From positions 5,270,001 through 5,334,000 of the forward strand of contig NZ_CP061171.1 of assembly GCF_014692875.1 (NCBI RefSeq): 64,000 nt of DNA, in the 5' to 3' direction. Positions 18,560 to 27,915 of this stretch are shown piece by piece (position 1 is the stretch's first letter; every line of letters begins with the position of its first letter). The notes below the pieces were generated by a model. It worked only from the letters and a program-made list of their open reading frames with translations. It was not told where the DNA came from and did no database searches. The translations under genes were made by a program, and so were the position numbers. The stretch comes from Pedobacter riviphilus (lineage in GTDB: Bacteria > Bacteroidota > Bacteroidia > Sphingobacteriales > Sphingobacteriaceae).

Positions 18560-18841
18560 TTGCTAAAAAGCTCTCAACTTTAATAGTGAGTTTGCCTGAA
18601 AGTTGACAGTTCTCAAATTTAATCAACCGGGATCATCATGCAGAATTTATTTTTCAGCTATTTTTATTGCAATAATTAGGGCATGCCCCTAATCCCGATG
18701 AATCGGGAAAGGGTCGGGCTATCCGTTACAATCTTTTTTTGAAGAAAATTAAAAAAGGATTTCCACTGCTATCAGTCATGCGAACCCATCGCATTCCTTT
18801 CATGTGCTTAATTTTTGTGGTGTCTTTGTTTCTTCTTGATT
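18560..18841. repeat. intergenic region with a hairpin-rich dispersed-repeat-like segment
   Basis: No gene in this gap. Around 18690-18705 there is a short hairpin CCCGATgaATCGGG. Then at about 18731-18771 come near-complementary arms (AATCTTTTTTT and AAAAAAGGATT) on either side of a short A-rich centre, flanked by CTATCCGTTAC and CCACTGCTATC. From memory similar sequences recur between genes in Pedobacter and relatives, but I cannot verify copy number from one window. Confidence 0.45.
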
Positions 18842-18878
18842 AAAAACAAACATGGTTCATGCGGACACGGACCATGTT
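18842..18878 (-). terminator. terminator-like hairpin after the PLDc_N gene
   Basis: Arms AACATGGT (18849-18856) and ACCATGTT (18871-18878) with a 14-base loop; on the minus strand the hairpin is followed by TTGTTTTTA. It lies five bases beyond the stop of the PLDc_N gene. Confidence 0.55.
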
Positions 18879-18882
18879 GAAA

Positions 18883-19098
18883 TCAAAACTTTTTATTCTT
18901 ACCCCACATCAGGTAAATAATCGAACCCAAAAATGGAGCAAGCAAGATAATGATGAACCACAATACTTTTACACTGAAGGCCATGGAGCTGTTTCTGGAA
19001 ATGTGGTAAAGGGCTATCAAGATTAAAACCAACCATAAAACGGCAGGTATAATCACGAAAAGTGCCACCTGATTGCTGTTAATTTCTGCTAATAACAT
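18883..19098 (-). CDS. PLDc_N domain small membrane protein
   Basis: 71-residue protein made of two hydrophobic helices: VALFVIIPAVLWLVLILIALYHI and VLWFIIILLAPFLGSIIYLMWG. The second, ending PFLGSIIYLMWGKNKK, is the signature of the phospholipase D N-terminal domain (PLDc_N) found as a stand-alone small protein in many Bacteroidota. There is no catalytic HKD motif, so it is not an enzyme by itself. It starts 19 bases after the end of the ABC exporter gene on the same strand and is probably co-transcribed with it. Confidence 0.8.
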   Translation of the reverse strand: MLLAEINSNQVALFVIIPAVLWLVLILIALYHISRNSSMAFSVKVLWFIIILLAPFLGSIIYLMWGKNKKF

Positions 19099-19117
19099 TT
19101 AAATAAATTTTAATTAC

Positions 19118-20869
19118 TTAAACTTCAACAACTCTTTCACCAATTTGTTGGCGCCACATGGCTTGATATAAACCATTTTGTGCAATTAGTTCTTCATGTC
19201 TTCCCTGTTCAATAATATGGCCTTTTTCTAACACATAAATTTTATCAGCATGTTTTATGGTCGATAAACGGTGGGCAATCAAAATGGTAATGTGATCGGT
19301 TAAATCAGAAACCGAACGGATGGTTTTGGTAATTTCTTCTTCTGTAATCGAATCTAATGATGAGGTAGCTTCATCAAAAACCAAAATATCTGGCTGACGG
19401 AGCAGTGCCCTTGCAATCGATAAACGTTGTTTCTCTCCTCCTGAAACCTTAACACCACCCTCGCCAATTAACGAATCTAAACCCTTATCGGCACGGGCTA
19501 AAAGTGTTTGGCAAGCAGCCTGGTTTAATACTTTATAACACTCCTCATCGGTGGCGTTAGGGTTAACAAATAAGAGGTTTTCTCTTATCGTACCCGAGAA
19601 TAACTGGGTATCTTGTGTTACGAAACCGATTTTCTCGCGGAGCGCATCCAGATCGATATGGTTGCTTGGAATGCCATTATATAAAATTTCACCGTCTTTT
19701 GGCTGATATAAGCCAACCAATAACTTCACTAATGTGGTTTTCCCAGAGCCTGACGGGCCAACAAAAGCGATAGTTTGTCCGTTATAGGTTTTGAAGGAAA
19801 TATTTTCTAATGCATTTCTATTAGCCGTTAAGTGCTTAAAACCAACATTGCTAAAGGTTAAATCTTTAATTTTTGCGATCGAAGTTGGATTCTCTGGTTT
19901 TTTATCAATAGGTGTACTTAAAATCTTTTTGAAATTACCTAACGAAACTTCTGCCTCACGCCAGGTTAAAATTACATTGCCCAGCTCCTGTAGTGGTCCG
20001 AAAAGGAAGAACGAGTAAAAAAGAAAAGAAAAATACTGTCCGGCCGAAATGGTATTGTCGAAAATAAGCAAAAGCAAAACCAGCACCATTGTACTGCGGA
20101 CCAGGTTAACTGTAGTACCCTGAACAAAACTCATGCTGCGTACATACTTCACTTTTTTAAGCTCTAAGCCTAGGATTTTATAAGTAGTTTTATTTAATCG
20201 ATCAATTTCCTGGTCGGCCAAACCTAAACTCTTAACCAGTTCGATATTTCTTAATGATTCGGTTGTAGAACCTGCCAAAGCAGTAGTTTCGCCAACAATA
20301 GAGCGTTGTATGGTTTTAATTTTGCGACTTAAAAACCAGCTCACAAAACTGATGATCGGAATGGCTGAGAAATAAACTAAAGTAACTTTGTAGCTTACTG
20401 AAACTGAATATACGATCACGAAGATCATTCCGATTAAACTTACAAAAAGGATGCTGATAAAGGCAGTGATAAACTTCTCTGAATCTAATCGTACTTTTTG
20501 TAAAATACCCAAAGTTTCGCCACTGCGCTGATCTTCGAAAACCTGATATGGCAATTTTAAAGAATGCTGCAAACCATCGGCATACATTTTTGCCCCAACC
20601 TTTTGAACGATTACACTAGTGAAATAGTCCTGAAAGTTTTTAGCAATACGCGAAACCATTGCGGCGCCGATAGCCAGGCCTATTAAACCCAGCGAACCCC
20701 AAAGATATTGGCTATAGGTTAACGAATCTTTTTTGTTGATAAAACGGTCTAAAATCCGACCAGTGATATATGGATCTAAAAGCGAAAAACCAATATTTAT
20801 GCCTGCCAGCAATAACGCTAAGGCCACAATCCACTTGTGGTGCTTCAGGTAGTTAAGTAATAATCCCAT
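19118..20869 (-). CDS. ABC exporter, fused permease-ATPase
   Basis: 583-residue half-transporter. The first ~310 residues hold six hydrophobic helices (MGLLLNYLKHHKWIVALALLLAGINIGFSLL...). The ATPase domain has Walker A GPSGSGKTT, Q-loop FVTQDTQLFSG, signature VSGGEKQRLS, Walker B ILVFDEATSSLD and H-loop IAHRLSTI. The signature is VSGGE rather than the usual LSGGQ, a tolerated variant. It lies between the Oar-like receptor, whose terminator isolates it, and the PLDc_N gene. Likely a lipid, peptide or drug exporter working as a homodimer; it differs clearly in sequence from the exporter at 1-1776. Confidence 0.92.
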   Translation of the reverse strand: MGLLLNYLKHHKWIVALALLLAGINIGFSLLDPYITGRILDRFINKKDSLTYSQYLWGSLGLIGLAIGAAMVSRIAKNFQDYFTSVIVQKVGAKMYADGLQHSLKLPYQVFEDQRSGETLGILQKVRLDSEKFITAFISILFVSLIGMIFVIVYSVSVSYKVTLVYFSAIPIISFVSWFLSRKIKTIQRSIVGETTALAGSTTESLRNIELVKSLGLADQEIDRLNKTTYKILGLELKKVKYVRSMSFVQGTTVNLVRSTMVLVLLLLIFDNTISAGQYFSFLFYSFFLFGPLQELGNVILTWREAEVSLGNFKKILSTPIDKKPENPTSIAKIKDLTFSNVGFKHLTANRNALENISFKTYNGQTIAFVGPSGSGKTTLVKLLVGLYQPKDGEILYNGIPSNHIDLDALREKIGFVTQDTQLFSGTIRENLLFVNPNATDEECYKVLNQAACQTLLARADKGLDSLIGEGGVKVSGGEKQRLSIARALLRQPDILVFDEATSSLDSITEEEITKTIRSVSDLTDHITILIAHRLSTIKHADKIYVLEKGHIIEQGRHEELIAQNGLYQAMWRQQIGERVVEV

Positions 20870-20895
20870 TAAGTTTTGTTGTTTATATTACAAAC

Positions 20896-20936
20896 ATAAA
20901 AAAAGGGAACGGATAAAAATCCATTCCCTTTTTTTA
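20896..20936 (-). terminator. terminator between the Oar-like receptor and the ABC exporter
   Basis: Stem GGGAAcGGAT/ATCCaTTCCC with a short A-rich loop, bounded by A- and T-runs on both sides so it can work in either direction. It lies 34 bases after the receptor stop (minus strand). Confidence 0.85.
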
Positions 20937-20969
20937 TGACTTTAAGCTAAGAAAGTTAGCTAAACGTTA

Positions 20970-23900
20970 TTAAAAACCGTAACGTAAACCGATTTGTATC
21001 TGCCAAGGGTTACCCGATGGAGTAACGATACCAGTATTGTTTACACGATAAGTATAAGCTTTGTTTGTAGCATCGAATGCGCTAACTGCATATAAAGCCT
21101 GGTTGCCCAAAGTTTCATTTACACCCCATTTTTTGTTAAGTAGGTTTGCAAAATTAAACACATCTCCAGAGAATTCAATACTATGCTTTTTATTTAATTG
21201 TAGTTGATAGCTTAACTTTAAATCAACAATACCAAAAAAATCATTCACGCCACCATTTCGCTCTGCTAGCTGACCAGAATATTTATTAATATAATCTTTT
21301 AAACTTTGGCTTGCATCTGGATTATCCAATAATGTCTGTAAGCCTGTACGGATATTTGCAGGAATATTTTGATTGTTTCTATCGAATACAAAAGCTAAAT
21401 CATTTGTAGCCACAAAATCTCCATTAATATTGCCGCCAGCCAATAAGCTATAGCGTGTTCCACCAATACCAGAGTAACGAACACCTAATCTAAAGCCATA
21501 AAAACTTGGAGACGTTCCATAAATAACAACCTTATTACGGAATTGATTATCTGAATAAGACATTTTGCTCAAATCTCTTGGATCATCTTTAACAGGTAGA
21601 GATAAAGTAGCAGAGTTTGCCACGTTGCCATTATACGATGTATTATCTTTTGTATCGTTATAAGTATAACTCGCAGATATTTCTCCATCTTTAAAATAAT
21701 TCCAGGTCGCATCTAAAACTATAGCGAATTGATTTACTTTACCTTTACTATTTAATTCTAACACACGGCCAAACTGATTCGTTAAACGACCGCCTTTCCA
21801 ATCGGCAACACCATTACTTGCTGTAATACTTGACGTTGGTACAAATACGCCACGGTTACCTTCATTAGGTAAGGTAAAAAATGGATTTGCTGCCATATTT
21901 CTATCCACATACATATAGTTGTTACGGCCTAATGTTGCGTAACCCGTAATCCCAACCTTAAATTTATCGGTAATTAATTTACTGTATGATAAGTTGGCTT
22001 TATAAACCACTGGGATTTTTGCATCTTCTGCATAAGTATTGATAGTTGGTACCTGTAAAGTACTTAATGAAGGTGTAGCAACGGTACCATTTCTATAACC
22101 GATAAAGTTTGGTTTTGGTACATCAGCACCAAAAACATCAACTGTTGCTAAGTGTTTACCATCAAAAGTTAAGTTATTAATGGTTACATAATTATTAATA
22201 TCCGATCCGAAAATACCCGCGCCAAATCGAACAAAGTCTGTTCGGTTTTCATTAATGTCCCAGTTGAATTGAATTCTTGGCTGAATTAAAAATTGCTTTA
22301 ACGCATTGTCTGTTCTCACGCCAATAGCATCAAATAGTTGCTGATTAAGTGGCGATTTTGGATAAGCGCTATAATCGAGACGTAAACCACCTATAAAATC
22401 TAAACCTTTTGCTAATTTGGTTTGCATCTGGCCGTAAACAGCTGCATTCCAAATACCAGCTTTAACCGTTGGGTCTGCAACTAAAGGTACTTCACGATAA
22501 AATCTGTTTGGAGCAAGGTTATTAAAGTTTGTAATCGCCGGAACTTCGATCTTTTTTGTAGGGTCATTTGGAAAAGCGGGATCTTGAATCTGAGAAGTTG
22601 AATATTCGAAACGGCCATTAACTTCACTACCATAAAGAGATTTTGCATTAGTATACATCACATCAACACCAAATGTATATTTAACTTTATCGGTATTATA
22701 ATAAAAATTATCTACCAATTGAAAAACATTATTGGTGAAACCTTCTTGTCCAAAACGGTGGCCGCCAATTTGTATTGCAGTAGAGATGCCTTTGGTACCG
22801 TCAGCAAGGTCAGATTTTATATTTCCTACAATTGCTCTTGGAATGGCGCCTGTTAATTCATCATTTTGCGTACTCGCCTGGAAAGTATATAAATGTTGTA
22901 TTTTTAATTCGTTAGTGATTTTGCTGCTTATGGTTGAACGTAAAGTTGCCAATAAATTATTGTCAACATTTTTATCGTTACCGTAACTTTCGTAGAAATT
23001 TATCGCTGTGTTATCTGCTAAGCCTAATGGATTTCTATCGTTTGTGTAATTATCACGGATGGTTAATAAATTTCTATCATTAATTTGCCAATCTAAGCGG
23101 GCAAATGCAGCATCCGAACCACGCTTTTTATCGAAAGAACCATATTGGGGGGTATTTGCTACTCCATATTTAGTACGGGCAACATCCAAAAACTGCGCTA
23201 AAGTACTATTAGTGATTCTGAAACGGGCTTCATCAGCAGGGCCGTTAACATCGGCAATAATTAATGGGCGAGCATCTTTCTGATGATCTAAACCAACGAA
23301 ATAATGTAATTTATCTTTAATAATTGGGCCACCTAAAGTAAAACCATATTGGTAGGTAGAGAAATCATTATTACGCTTTATCCCTCTAATATCATAACGG
23401 CTGGCTAACCAATCTGCACGGCCATAACCAAAAACACTACCACTTACTGTATTTGTACCAGATTTAGTTACAGCAGTTACTGTACCGCCACCAGCTCTGC
23501 CTAAAGTAACGTCGTATTGATTGGTTACTACCTTAAACTCGCGAACAGCCTCAATAGAAATTGAATATGGCGCACCGCTGCGGCTGGTTGTACTTCCTGC
23601 CGATGTTGGATTCTTTGCATTCATTCCATCAATGGTATAATTGGTTGATGAGCCTAACTGCCCCGAAATATTCCCACCCCGGCTTAAAGGAGATAAATCC
23701 ATTAAGTTAGAAAAATTACGCCCGTTTACAGGTAATTGGTTCATTGTTTTGGCCGAAATCTCTGTAGAAGCGCCAAAGTTTTGAACTTTGTTCCTCAAAC
23801 CCGAAGCCACAACTTGTACCGCGTCTAAATCCTGCGAAGCTTCCTGCATGGTAACGTTTACCCTAACCACATCGCCAAGGTTTAACATATAACCATTTCT

Positions 23901-24173
23901 GGTCTGCTCGCCAAAACCTACATAAAGGGCTTTGACCGAGTAAGGGCCACCCAATGGAAGCTCTTTAAAAGTGTACTCGCCCTGGGCGTTGGTAGATGTT
24001 TTAGTAGTGAAACCTGTTGAGTTGTTTTTGATCTGTACGGAAACACCAGGGATGGGTTTCTTTTGCTGATCGGTAATAACACCTGAAATAGATGCCTGGG
24101 TTGTTTGTGCTATTGCTGTATTATGGATACAGCAAAACAGCAGCAATACTGCAATAAGTAAATTTTTCATCAT
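20970..24173 (-). CDS. Oar-like TonB-dependent outer-membrane receptor
   Basis: 1067-residue TonB-dependent transporter. Signal peptide MMKNLLIAVLLLFCCIHNTAIAQ, then a carboxypeptidase-regulatory-like domain (ASISGVITDQQKKPIPGVSVQI...). The plug has QLPVNGRNFSNLMDLSPLSRGG and FKVVTNQYDVTLGRAGGGTVTAVTKSGTN, the hallmark of the Oar/adhesin subgroup. The barrel ends with an aromatic residue (IQIGLRYGF). Oar of Myxococcus and Bacteroidota relatives are implicated in protein export or adhesion; no SusD partner is present. It forms a single-gene unit with its own terminator, and a strong hairpin lies 24 bases upstream of the ATG. Confidence 0.92.
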   Translation of the reverse strand: MMKNLLIAVLLLFCCIHNTAIAQTTQASISGVITDQQKKPIPGVSVQIKNNSTGFTTKTSTNAQGEYTFKELPLGGPYSVKALYVGFGEQTRNGYMLNLGDVVRVNVTMQEASQDLDAVQVVASGLRNKVQNFGASTEISAKTMNQLPVNGRNFSNLMDLSPLSRGGNISGQLGSSTNYTIDGMNAKNPTSAGSTTSRSGAPYSISIEAVREFKVVTNQYDVTLGRAGGGTVTAVTKSGTNTVSGSVFGYGRADWLASRYDIRGIKRNNDFSTYQYGFTLGGPIIKDKLHYFVGLDHQKDARPLIIADVNGPADEARFRITNSTLAQFLDVARTKYGVANTPQYGSFDKKRGSDAAFARLDWQINDRNLLTIRDNYTNDRNPLGLADNTAINFYESYGNDKNVDNNLLATLRSTISSKITNELKIQHLYTFQASTQNDELTGAIPRAIVGNIKSDLADGTKGISTAIQIGGHRFGQEGFTNNVFQLVDNFYYNTDKVKYTFGVDVMYTNAKSLYGSEVNGRFEYSTSQIQDPAFPNDPTKKIEVPAITNFNNLAPNRFYREVPLVADPTVKAGIWNAAVYGQMQTKLAKGLDFIGGLRLDYSAYPKSPLNQQLFDAIGVRTDNALKQFLIQPRIQFNWDINENRTDFVRFGAGIFGSDINNYVTINNLTFDGKHLATVDVFGADVPKPNFIGYRNGTVATPSLSTLQVPTINTYAEDAKIPVVYKANLSYSKLITDKFKVGITGYATLGRNNYMYVDRNMAANPFFTLPNEGNRGVFVPTSSITASNGVADWKGGRLTNQFGRVLELNSKGKVNQFAIVLDATWNYFKDGEISASYTYNDTKDNTSYNGNVANSATLSLPVKDDPRDLSKMSYSDNQFRNKVVIYGTSPSFYGFRLGVRYSGIGGTRYSLLAGGNINGDFVATNDLAFVFDRNNQNIPANIRTGLQTLLDNPDASQSLKDYINKYSGQLAERNGGVNDFFGIVDLKLSYQLQLNKKHSIEFSGDVFNFANLLNKKWGVNETLGNQALYAVSAFDATNKAYTYRVNNTGIVTPSGNPWQIQIGLRYGF

Positions 24174-24196
24174 CTTTCGATTTTTTTAGCTGTTAT

Positions 24197-24241
24197 GAAG
24201 CTTGCTTGAGCATGTTTGTTGTCGCAGCTCAAGCAGGTTTC
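24197..24241 (-). promoter_or_regulatory. hairpin in the 5' leader of the Oar-like receptor gene
   Basis: 15-base arms (24197-24211 and 24227-24241) pair at 13 of 15 positions, with GCTTGAGC/GCTCAAGC as the perfect inner part, around a 15-base loop. There is no T-run after it on the minus strand, so it is not a simple terminator. It sits 24 bases before the receptor start, where an RNA structure or bound protein could control expression. Function is inferred from position only. Confidence 0.5.
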
Positions 24242-24612
24242 ATCATGATTAGTTTCTGATTTTTTATGATGACAAAGATGTTAATGTGCTGTTAACTGAA
24301 TTCTGATTTAATATTAAGAATAGGTTTAGTACTTGATCGTTTTTATGGCTGATGTTAAAATAAAATGCGGCCGATAAATTAATATCGACCGTTAATGTTA
24401 AGGTAAGGTTAATTTCTTTCGCTTGATATTGATGTTAAAATTCTTTATTCTCGTTTTAGCAATAATGATTAAATTAGTGATATAGTTGCTCTGAAAATGG
24501 AATCTGTTTATCTTACATTTTCTGATTACATCAAATACAGAACGAATCTATTTCCCAGTTAAAATTATACCAAATAGTACTCATCAATTGCCGTTTATAA
24601 AATAATTTAAAG
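24242..24612. other. 371-base non-coding divergent region
   Basis: This lies between the divergent Oar-like receptor and the unknown gene at 24613. It is A/T-rich and must hold both promoters. CATCTTTG on the minus strand at 24275-24268 is one base off the -7 consensus. I see no frame with gene-like features and no terminator. Confidence 0.5.
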
Positions 24613-25776
24613 ATGCCGACCAGTAATATAATAGCAGAAAAATATCCTAACCTTTATTTGGTTTATTTACAGCATTTGGAATTATATTACGCTACATCAG
24701 CTAACCAGCAAGAATATATAATCAATACAGATGGCGATATTATATATGAATTGCCCAAAAGCAGCCATTCAGCAAATTATTGGACTCATTTTTCTGGTAG
24801 ATCTCTGGATAAATTAGAGATAGAGTTTAATAATAAAATTAACTACTGGATTGAAACTAAATTTGCTGGATCAGGAGCTTCCGCCAAGATTTTTAGTTAT
24901 AAAAATGCTCAACTCGTTTGCTTGTTGGAAAACGATCTGATCTTAAATGCTACTCCCCTAAGTCCTGTAAAGTTGCTACTGCATATAGCCATTGATAAAA
25001 GTGCTCCTTTTTCTTTAACTCGAATATGCATTTATGATACGCAAAAGAATGAGTGTAAAGAGATACTCACAACAAATTACAAAGAAGACCCTTTTTTTGT
25101 TCATCGCGTTTTTGGATTAAATTATCTTTTTTCTGTATTTATCGAAAAAGTAAACGATAAAACAGGAGATTATGACCATGAAATATTCTGGTTGTATAGC
25201 CATGAGGGAGAGCGTTTGGTAAATTTTGATACCACAATAGGTCAAAATGGAGAAAAGACTTGGTTTGAACCAGGAAAAAGAGGTTTAGGGATCACTTATA
25301 AGGTGTTAGATAAACCTTTTAAGCTGTCGTCCTCTTGGTATCATAGTAATTACGACGTATGTAATGTATTACTAGATTGTGCGGGTAACTGCTTTGGCGA
25401 TTTTTATCATATTGCAGGTCAGTTTCCTTCAGTCATCGGGAAATCCTCAACAAGGTACCCTAAATATCTTGATAAAAGGCTCCTGTGCCTTGGATTGCCA
25501 GACCATGAAACTTCTCTGCCTTATCTGGTTATCATAGATGAAAATAATAATCAAATACGAACCAAGTATCAATATCCCTGGATTTTTGCCTTTTCTTCTA
25601 ACGCTATAATAAAGGATAAAAAGATATTTGGGAAAACATGTCTTGCGGTAATCAACAATGATAATGATGTAAAACTTATTGATTTAGATGGAAATGAAAT
25701 AAAAAATGTCAGGCCAATAAAATTTAAATCAATGACAGTTAACTACGCCAAATTGTTTACCCTTCAGGTAAAATAA
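24613..25776 (+). CDS. unrecognised protein, 387 residues
   Basis: I do not recognise this protein. It has no signal peptide or membrane segment, so it is probably cytoplasmic. It is rich in Asp, Asn, Tyr and Phe and contains several short stretches of one type: NTDGDIIYELPKSS, SHEGERLVNFDTT, DCAGNCFGDFYHI, IDENNNQIRTKY, IDLDGNEIKNVRPI. These alternate with predicted strands and hint at a repeat or beta-propeller-like fold, similar in style to WG-repeat proteins, though the W-G pair itself is not regular. The ATG at 24613 follows an A-rich leader. A second unknown gene starts 17 bases after the stop, so the two probably form an operon. Confidence 0.75.
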   Translation: MPTSNIIAEKYPNLYLVYLQHLELYYATSANQQEYIINTDGDIIYELPKSSHSANYWTHFSGRSLDKLEIEFNNKINYWIETKFAGSGASAKIFSYKNAQLVCLLENDLILNATPLSPVKLLLHIAIDKSAPFSLTRICIYDTQKNECKEILTTNYKEDPFFVHRVFGLNYLFSVFIEKVNDKTGDYDHEIFWLYSHEGERLVNFDTTIGQNGEKTWFEPGKRGLGITYKVLDKPFKLSSSWYHSNYDVCNVLLDCAGNCFGDFYHIAGQFPSVIGKSSTRYPKYLDKRLLCLGLPDHETSLPYLVIIDENNNQIRTKYQYPWIFAFSSNAIIKDKKIFGKTCLAVINNDNDVKLIDLDGNEIKNVRPIKFKSMTVNYAKLFTLQVK

Positions 25777-25793
25777 TATTAACCTATGCATCA

Positions 25794-26429
25794 ATGGAAA
25801 TAATTTTGATCACAATAATAGCAATAGTAGTTATACTGGGATTTTTATACTATTCTCAAAATAAAGGTGTTAAAGATGGTGTTGAGAAGATGATCAATCA
25901 GGTTGAACGGATGTCGGATACAGAATGGGCAAGGCAGGTGAATGAAAAACAGATGCAACTTGAAAAAACCGTATTTAAAAATGTAGTAACCAAGGAATCT
26001 TTTGTTTATTTCGAGCAGGGTAATTTTATACGGTCGGGAAGTGATATCGCTCAGGCTAAATTTTTAAAAATTGTTGAAAACCAAACTTATATAGAAGAAT
26101 TTTACACCGAACCTCGCTATTCAGTTGCAGGAAGATATAATACCGATTACTACATTATATATTATGATGGAAAAGCCTATGTATCATTGTCGCTGCTGCA
26201 AACTTTGTACCTTTTTGATGAATCGAAGTGGCGAAAAATATTGTATCCGGTGGAATTTATCGATGGATATGGCTATAATTTTTCTGAATTTTTAAAACTT
26301 TCTTTACCTGGGCGGCATCCAAATGAAAAATGGTTGGAAGATACCAGTACTGAAACCTGTAATAGACTATACTTTAAAGATTTGACTGTTGAAGAAATTT
26401 TAAGTGTACCAGCTAAAAATCCTCATTAG
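25794..26429 (+). CDS. unrecognised membrane-anchored protein, 211 residues
   Basis: Not recognised. The first 19 residues are hydrophobic (MEIILITIIAIVVILGFLY), a likely membrane anchor with the remainder on one side. Next comes a basic/charged helix (VKDGVEKMINQVERMSDTEWARQVNEKQMQLEKTV) and a C-terminal domain with many aromatic residues (TDYYIIYYDGKAYVSLSLLQTLYLF). It follows the 387-residue unknown gene by 17 bases on the same strand. The two could act together at the membrane; nothing in the sequence states the role. The stop is followed by a palindrome and a terminator belonging to the convergent operon. Confidence 0.75.
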   Translation: MEIILITIIAIVVILGFLYYSQNKGVKDGVEKMINQVERMSDTEWARQVNEKQMQLEKTVFKNVVTKESFVYFEQGNFIRSGSDIAQAKFLKIVENQTYIEEFYTEPRYSVAGRYNTDYYIIYYDGKAYVSLSLLQTLYLFDESKWRKILYPVEFIDGYGYNFSEFLKLSLPGRHPNEKWLEDTSTETCNRLYFKDLTVEEILSVPAKNPH

Positions 26430-26457
26430 CGCATGCGTGCCGCTTATACTTACAAAC

Positions 26458-26479
26458 TCCGTGTTTGGTGCACCAAACA
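26458..26479. repeat. 18-bp perfect palindrome with a 13-base motif shared elsewhere
   Basis: TGTTTGGTGCACCAAACA (26462-26479) is a perfect palindrome between convergent genes. The overlapping 13-mer TCCGTGTTTGGTG (26458-26470) recurs in reverse complement at 41282-41294, in another non-coding gap. This suggests a dispersed intergenic repeat. Confidence 0.55.
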
Positions 26480-26494
26480 AATAAAGTAATCTGC

Positions 26495-26531
26495 TAAACA
26501 AAAAACGGCCGGTAAATCAATACCTGCCGTT
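26495..26531 (-). terminator. terminator of the amidohydrolase operon
   Basis: Arms AACGGCcGGTA (26504-26514) and TACCtGCCGTT (26521-26531), six-base loop. On the minus strand the stem is followed by TTTTTTGTTT, which fits the two minus-strand genes ending at 26593. Confidence 0.82.
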
Positions 26532-26592
26532 CTCATTTTAGGTTTTAACAATTAACCGATTTGAACAATTAACCAGTTAACCTTCTAAAAAA

Positions 26593-27915
26593 CTACTTCT
26601 TCTCAGCAGTGTATTTATCGCTGAACTTCTTATCCAACTGTTTATGTAAATTGTCCAGGTTGATATCTCTGCCTTGAATAAAAGCCTGCTCCACTTTGTT
26701 GGTGCGCATATCTAAAGCATCGCCTGCAGAAATAAAGAAAGTAGCATCTTTGCCAATCTCAATACTGCCTGTAGTTTTATCAACACCCATCGCTTTGGCC
26801 GCATTTAAGGTAATGGTTGATAATGCTTTTTCTTTATCTAAGCCCCAGGCCGTAACTGTACCCGCCATAAAAGGCAGGTTACGTTGTTGCCAGTAACCAT
26901 CAATACTTAATACCACATTTAAGCCTGCATTGGCCAATACCGCCGCATTTTTGTAAGGCATATTCACGTCATCATCATTATTATTGGGTAAAGCATGAGG
27001 CTGTTTCACCACCAGGGTAATGTTGTTTTCTTTTAAGAAATCGATAATCAGGTAAGCTTCATCAGCACCTGTGATTACCGGAGTGATCCCGAATTTCTTA
27101 GCGAAATTAACTGCCGCCACGATATCCTTCTGGCTATCGGCCGCGATAAATAATTTTTCGCTGCCGGCAAATACTTTCTTCATCGCCTCGAAACGGGTAT
27201 TAATTACTTCTGGTTTACCCATTTCCGAATAGGCTTTTGCCTCGGCAAAGAAAGAAGTTAACTGTGCAATGGCTGCTTGCGTTCTTTCGGCTAAGCTTTC
27301 TGGCGATTGTTGTGGTCTGCCGAAACCACCAAATCCGCCCCTGAAACGTGGAGTAACGGGCCAGGTCATGTGCATGGCATCGTCGGTTTTAAGGGCAGCA
27401 TCTTCCCAGTTCCAGGCATCAAGCTGAACTACCGATGAACTGCCCGAAACAGTACCGCCCTGTGGTGTTGGCTGCGCGATTAAAATTCCATTGCTGCGTA
27501 AAGTAGCCGGAACTTTCGAATCGGTATTGTAAGCCACTATAGAACGAATGTGCGAATTAAAATCGCCAATCTCCTGAAAATCCAATGTTGCTTTCACCGC
27601 TTCAATTTCTGTTAAACCTAAATTGGTGGTTGCAGCAATAAAGCCAGGGTAAATGTGTTTGCCTGTAGCCACAATGCGTATTACATCATCTTGCGGCACC
27701 TGTCCGTTAGCGGTAACAGAGATAATTTTTCCGTTGCCAAAAAGGATGGTTCCGTTTTCGATCACCGTTCCATTGCCTATATGTACGGTAGCACCCGTAA
27801 TGGCGATGGTTTTGCTTTGTTTTTTAGCTGGCGATATGTTTGCCTGCGCAAAACACATCAGGCTTGTTGCTGATAAAGCCAGACTGAGTATATATTTTTT
27901 AGTGTTAGTGTGCAT
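26593..27915 (-). CDS. exported amidohydrolase-family protein lacking the HxH metal motif
   Basis: 440 residues with a signal peptide (KKYILSLALSATSLMCFAQ). The composite beta-sandwich of amidohydrolases is visible at the N-terminus (IAITGATVHIGNGTVIENGTILFGNGKIISV). Its C-terminal partner is also present (ALSTITLNAAKAMGVDKTTGSIEIGKDATFFIS). Where active members have G-[LFM]-[IV]-D-x-H-x-H after strand one, this protein reads YPGFIAATTNLGLTEIE, so the first two metal ligands are absent. No other obvious metal His set was found. It is likely a non-hydrolytic homologue, perhaps a partner of the upstream 1006-residue protein, whose gene overlaps it by 11 bases (translational coupling). Confidence 0.85.
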   Translation of the reverse strand: MHTNTKKYILSLALSATSLMCFAQANISPAKKQSKTIAITGATVHIGNGTVIENGTILFGNGKIISVTANGQVPQDDVIRIVATGKHIYPGFIAATTNLGLTEIEAVKATLDFQEIGDFNSHIRSIVAYNTDSKVPATLRSNGILIAQPTPQGGTVSGSSSVVQLDAWNWEDAALKTDDAMHMTWPVTPRFRGGFGGFGRPQQSPESLAERTQAAIAQLTSFFAEAKAYSEMGKPEVINTRFEAMKKVFAGSEKLFIAADSQKDIVAAVNFAKKFGITPVITGADEAYLIIDFLKENNITLVVKQPHALPNNNDDDVNMPYKNAAVLANAGLNVVLSIDGYWQQRNLPFMAGTVTAWGLDKEKALSTITLNAAKAMGVDKTTGSIEIGKDATFFISAGDALDMRTNKVEQAFIQGRDINLDNLHKQLDKKFSDKYTAEKK

